From positions 25,976-89,975 of the forward strand of contig DATKFG010000015.1 in assembly GCA_035511515.1 (NCBI GenBank): a DNA stretch of 64,000 nucleotides. The letters run 5' to 3'. Below, one piece after another: positions 62,531 through 64,000 of the stretch. The notes below the pieces were generated by a model, which saw only the letters and a program-made list of their open reading frames with translations, was not told where the DNA came from and did not search any database. The stretch comes from VBCK01 sp035511515 (GTDB lineage Bacteria; Pseudomonadota; Gammaproteobacteria; Burkholderiales; Burkholderiaceae_F). A program made the position numbers and the translations under genes. The number at the start of each line of letters is the position of its first letter. Position 1 is the stretch's first letter.

Positions 62531-63103
62531 ATGGCCAAGCCAAACGTACGCGACAAGATCGTCCGAGCGGGACTCGATCAGTTTCATCGGGCGGGCTTTA
62601 ACGGCAGCAGCGTCGAGGACATCACCGATCTGGCGGAGGTCCCCAAGGGATCGTTTTACAACCACTTCAAGAGCAAGGAAGACCTTGCCGTCGAAGTCAT
62701 CGATCGCTACATCGAACTAGGCCCGCACGCACTGCTCGGCGACACCGGAATGCCGCCTTTGAAGCGTCTGAAAGGCTATTTTTCGGCACTGGGACAGCAG
62801 TTCGTGGACTCTGGGTATAAAAAGGGCTGCCTGCTCGCAAATTTCTCCAGCGAGCTTGCCGATCACAGCGGGCCGGTTCGGCGCCGCCTCGAAAGCGCGT
62901 TCGACGACTGGGTGAAACTGATTGCAGGCGCGATCAAGGAAGCCCAAAAGGTCGGTGAGGTGGATTCGAAGCTCAAGCCCGAGCAGCTCGCAGGCGTTCT
63001 TCTAAGTGCTTTCGAAGGTGCGTTGCTGCGGGGGCGCGTGTCAGGCGACTCGGCGCCGTTGAAAGAATTCATGGCGGTCGGTTTCGGGCGCTTGATCGGG
63101 TAG
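62531..63103 (+). CDS. TetR-family transcriptional regulator
   Basis: The 190-residue protein has an N-terminal HTH (VRDKIVRAGLDQFHRAGFNGSSVEDITDLAEVPKGSFYNHFKSKEDLAVEVIDRY) and a helical C-terminal domain with YKKGCLLANFSSELADHSGPVRRRLESAFDDW. This is the NemR/AcuR-like subfamily, whose cysteine in the GCLL motif can sense electrophiles in some members. It probably represses itself and the secreted repeat-protein gene via the shared operator. Confidence 0.92.
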   Translation: MAKPNVRDKIVRAGLDQFHRAGFNGSSVEDITDLAEVPKGSFYNHFKSKEDLAVEVIDRYIELGPHALLGDTGMPPLKRLKGYFSALGQQFVDSGYKKGCLLANFSSELADHSGPVRRRLESAFDDWVKLIAGAIKEAQKVGEVDSKLKPEQLAGVLLSAFEGALLRGRVSGDSAPLKEFMAVGFGRLIG

Positions 63104-63120
63104 CAGGAGTTCTTACGGAA

Positions 63121-63146
63121 CGGGCATCTCGGTGCTCGATTTTTTT
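63121..63146 (+). terminator. Rho-independent terminator after tetR-type gene
   Basis: The stem CGGGCA (63121-63126) and TGCTCG (63133-63138, one G-U pair) around TCTCGG is followed by seven T residues (63140-63146). A clean intrinsic terminator, 17 bases after the stop. Confidence 0.75.
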
Positions 63147-63158
63147 AACCCTGAACTA

Positions 63159-63178
63159 AGACGACTGGTCATATTGTG
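63159..63178. promoter_or_regulatory. Second TetR operator, upstream of secreted repeat protein
   Basis: AGACGACTGGTCATATTGTG matches the site at 62505 at 17 of 20 positions and adjoins the ribosome binding site AAGGAG of the gene at 63191. The overlap of operator with the likely -10 suggests repression by the adjacent TetR protein. Confidence 0.6.
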
Positions 63179-63190
63179 AAGGAGCTGACG

Positions 63191-63580
63191 ATGAATACGA
63201 AGCGCATTCTTGGACTTTCTGCACTGGTCCTGGCGTTGGCGATCCCGACCGCACAGGCCGTAGATCGGGCGAAACCGGAGGCGGCTCGACCCGGTGAGCA
63301 TCCGGCGGTGATCGTGGCGCGTAGAGGTGTCCAAGTCGATCCGACCTCGAACTTCTACCTGCACCCTGCTCGGCTGTCCTGGAGCCTGCAACGACCGATG
63401 TCCGAAGGCGAACATCCGGCGGTGATCGTGGCGCGTAGAGGTGTCCAAGTCGATCCGACCTCGAACTTCTACCTGCACCCGGCTCGACTGTCGTGGAGCC
63501 TGCAGCGACCGATGCCTGAAGATGAGCCCGTGGAAATGCTCGTGGCGCACGGTGGGCAGAATGCAGCGAGCCATCCGTAG
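63191..63580 (+). CDS. Secreted protein with tandem 38-residue repeats (HPAVIVARRGVQVDPTSNFY type)
   Basis: The 129-residue protein has a signal peptide (LGLSALVLALAIPTAQA) and two almost identical 38-residue units beginning HPAVIVARRG and including NFYLHPARLSW. A third, decayed partial unit follows (EPVEMLVAHGGQNAASHP). Exported HPAV(I/V)VAR-type proteins are widespread but uncharacterised. AAGGAG is seven bases before the ATG. Expression is probably controlled by the neighbouring TetR protein. Confidence 0.82.
   Translation: MNTKRILGLSALVLALAIPTAQAVDRAKPEAARPGEHPAVIVARRGVQVDPTSNFYLHPARLSWSLQRPMSEGEHPAVIVARRGVQVDPTSNFYLHPARLSWSLQRPMPEDEPVEMLVAHGGQNAASHP
63299..63526 (+). repeat. Tandem duplication, two 114-bp units
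   Basis: Units 63299-63412 and 63413-63526 are nearly identical; the first 70 or so bases are exact, with scattered, mostly synonymous changes near the end. The period is 38 codons, so the reading frame is kept. Confidence 0.9.
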
Positions 63581-63786
63581 GTAAGCTGTGCGGACGGGTG
63601 CTCTGGGCGCCCGGCAAACGATCGCACAGGCCCGCGAGCGGGTAGCCCGCCAAGCCAGATCGATGGCGCGGCCGGGGTACCGGTACGATGTCGAGAACGT
63701 GATCGACTTGGCGCGTTGCCTGTTGCCGACCCCACCGGTGCCGCGGCGCTCGGGCCGGCGCATGCTCCCTACCCAAGGAGACTGCC

Positions 63787-64000
63787 TTGACTGACGAGTT
63801 CGACCTCATCGTCATCGGCGCCGGCTCCGGCGGCGTTGCAGCTTGCCGTCGGGCCGCGGCCCACGGGGCGCGTGTGCTGATCGCGGAGGCCGACCGGGTC
63901 GGCGGCACCTGCGTGATGCGCGGTTGCGTGCCGAAGAAGCTGATGATGTACGCCGCGGGCTTCGGGCGCGAGCTGCACGAGGCCGAAGGATTCGGCTGGA
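63787..64000 (+). CDS. gor: Glutathione-disulfide reductase, N-terminal part (cut by window edge)
   Basis: The visible 71 codons start at TTG 63787 behind AAGGAG. They contain the FAD motif VIGAGSGGVAACRRAA and the redox-active CVMRGC in GGTCVMRGCVPKKLM, matching glutathione reductases (Cys42 and Cys47). The spacing and RGCVPKK favour gor over dihydrolipoamide dehydrogenase or mercuric reductase. The C-terminal half is outside the window. Confidence 0.82.
   Translation, partial: MTDEFDLIVIGAGSGGVAACRRAAAHGARVLIAEADRVGGTCVMRGCVPKKLMMYAAGFGRELHEAEGFGW

Noticed and set aside
63588..63794. 68-codon frame between the repeat protein and gor
   Set aside because: Arg-rich, overlaps the gor start and has no ribosome site or family.

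Overview
The window is GC-rich, densely packed chromosomal DNA from a Gram-negative bacterium. Outer-membrane receptors, a porin, an MlaA lipoprotein, TonB-dependent uptake, a sigma-32-type promoter and many two-component genes point to the Pseudomonadota. The gene families (YaeQ, DUF349, DUF6494, Hsp20-Lon pair, YbfB-type MFS) fit a beta- or gammaproteobacterium, but I cannot place it more precisely. I see no prophage, insertion sequence, CRISPR array or rRNA operon. Coordinates are intact-gene predictions except at the two edges, where a tricorn-like gene (left) and a glutathione-reductase-like gene (right) are cut.

Layout. 1-8.4 kb: envelope and housekeeping genes: pentapeptide-repeat protein, BI-1 membrane protein, secreted HExxH protease, YfcE-like phosphoesterase, HtrA/DegQ protease, a small Tyr-rich secreted protein, and a rearranged formylglycine-generating-enzyme (FGE) fold protein. 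8.4-12.8 kb: a minus-strand sensory operon (PAS histidine kinase, single-domain receivers, REC-PAS-GGDEF-EAL protein). 13.3-21.1 kb: ACT-domain protein, second Tyr-rich secreted protein, DUF349, YaeQ, and an hsp20-lon operon behind a good heat-shock promoter. 21.4-24.1 kb: small exported protein, DsbA-fold oxidoreductase, two RibD-C/DHFR-fold reductases.

24.1-32.4 kb is the most interesting block. It holds a TonB-dependent receptor with a beta-propeller partner, a citrate-synthase-fold protein carrying an N-terminal helix-turn-helix but lacking both catalytic histidines, a divergent MFS transporter, an AtuA-family protein and its DUF4387 partner. AT-rich palindromes of the TCAATATTGA / ATTGAT-ATCAAT type sit in the promoter regions. 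I read this as an uptake and catabolic locus for an unknown substrate, possibly controlled by the citrate-synthase-derived pseudoenzyme acting as a transcription factor.

32.4-37.1 kb: an NtrC-type regulator and sensor kinase, divergent from a porin and a small phosphate-binding-like periplasmic protein. 37.3-43.2 kb: MlaA, HPr-like protein, DedA protein and two more complex histidine kinases. 43.6-50.2 kb: Tat-exported Asp-nucleophile hydrolase, cysteine-less DksA-like protein with a perfect 34-nt palindrome in its leader, a LysR/SDR divergent pair, an HpaI-like aldolase, MFS, and an SDR without catalytic residues. 50.2-55.2 kb: siderophore-type TonB receptor with a ModA-like binding protein, and a WYL regulator. 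55.2-60 kb: PQQ-type dehydrogenase with a fused cytochrome c, and a compact five-gene operon (unknown secreted protein, DUF6152, two DUF6644 membrane proteins, a haem c protein). 60-64 kb: MFS, cupin, GNAT, an apparently leaderless tetR with a shared operator, a secreted repeat protein, and the start of gor.
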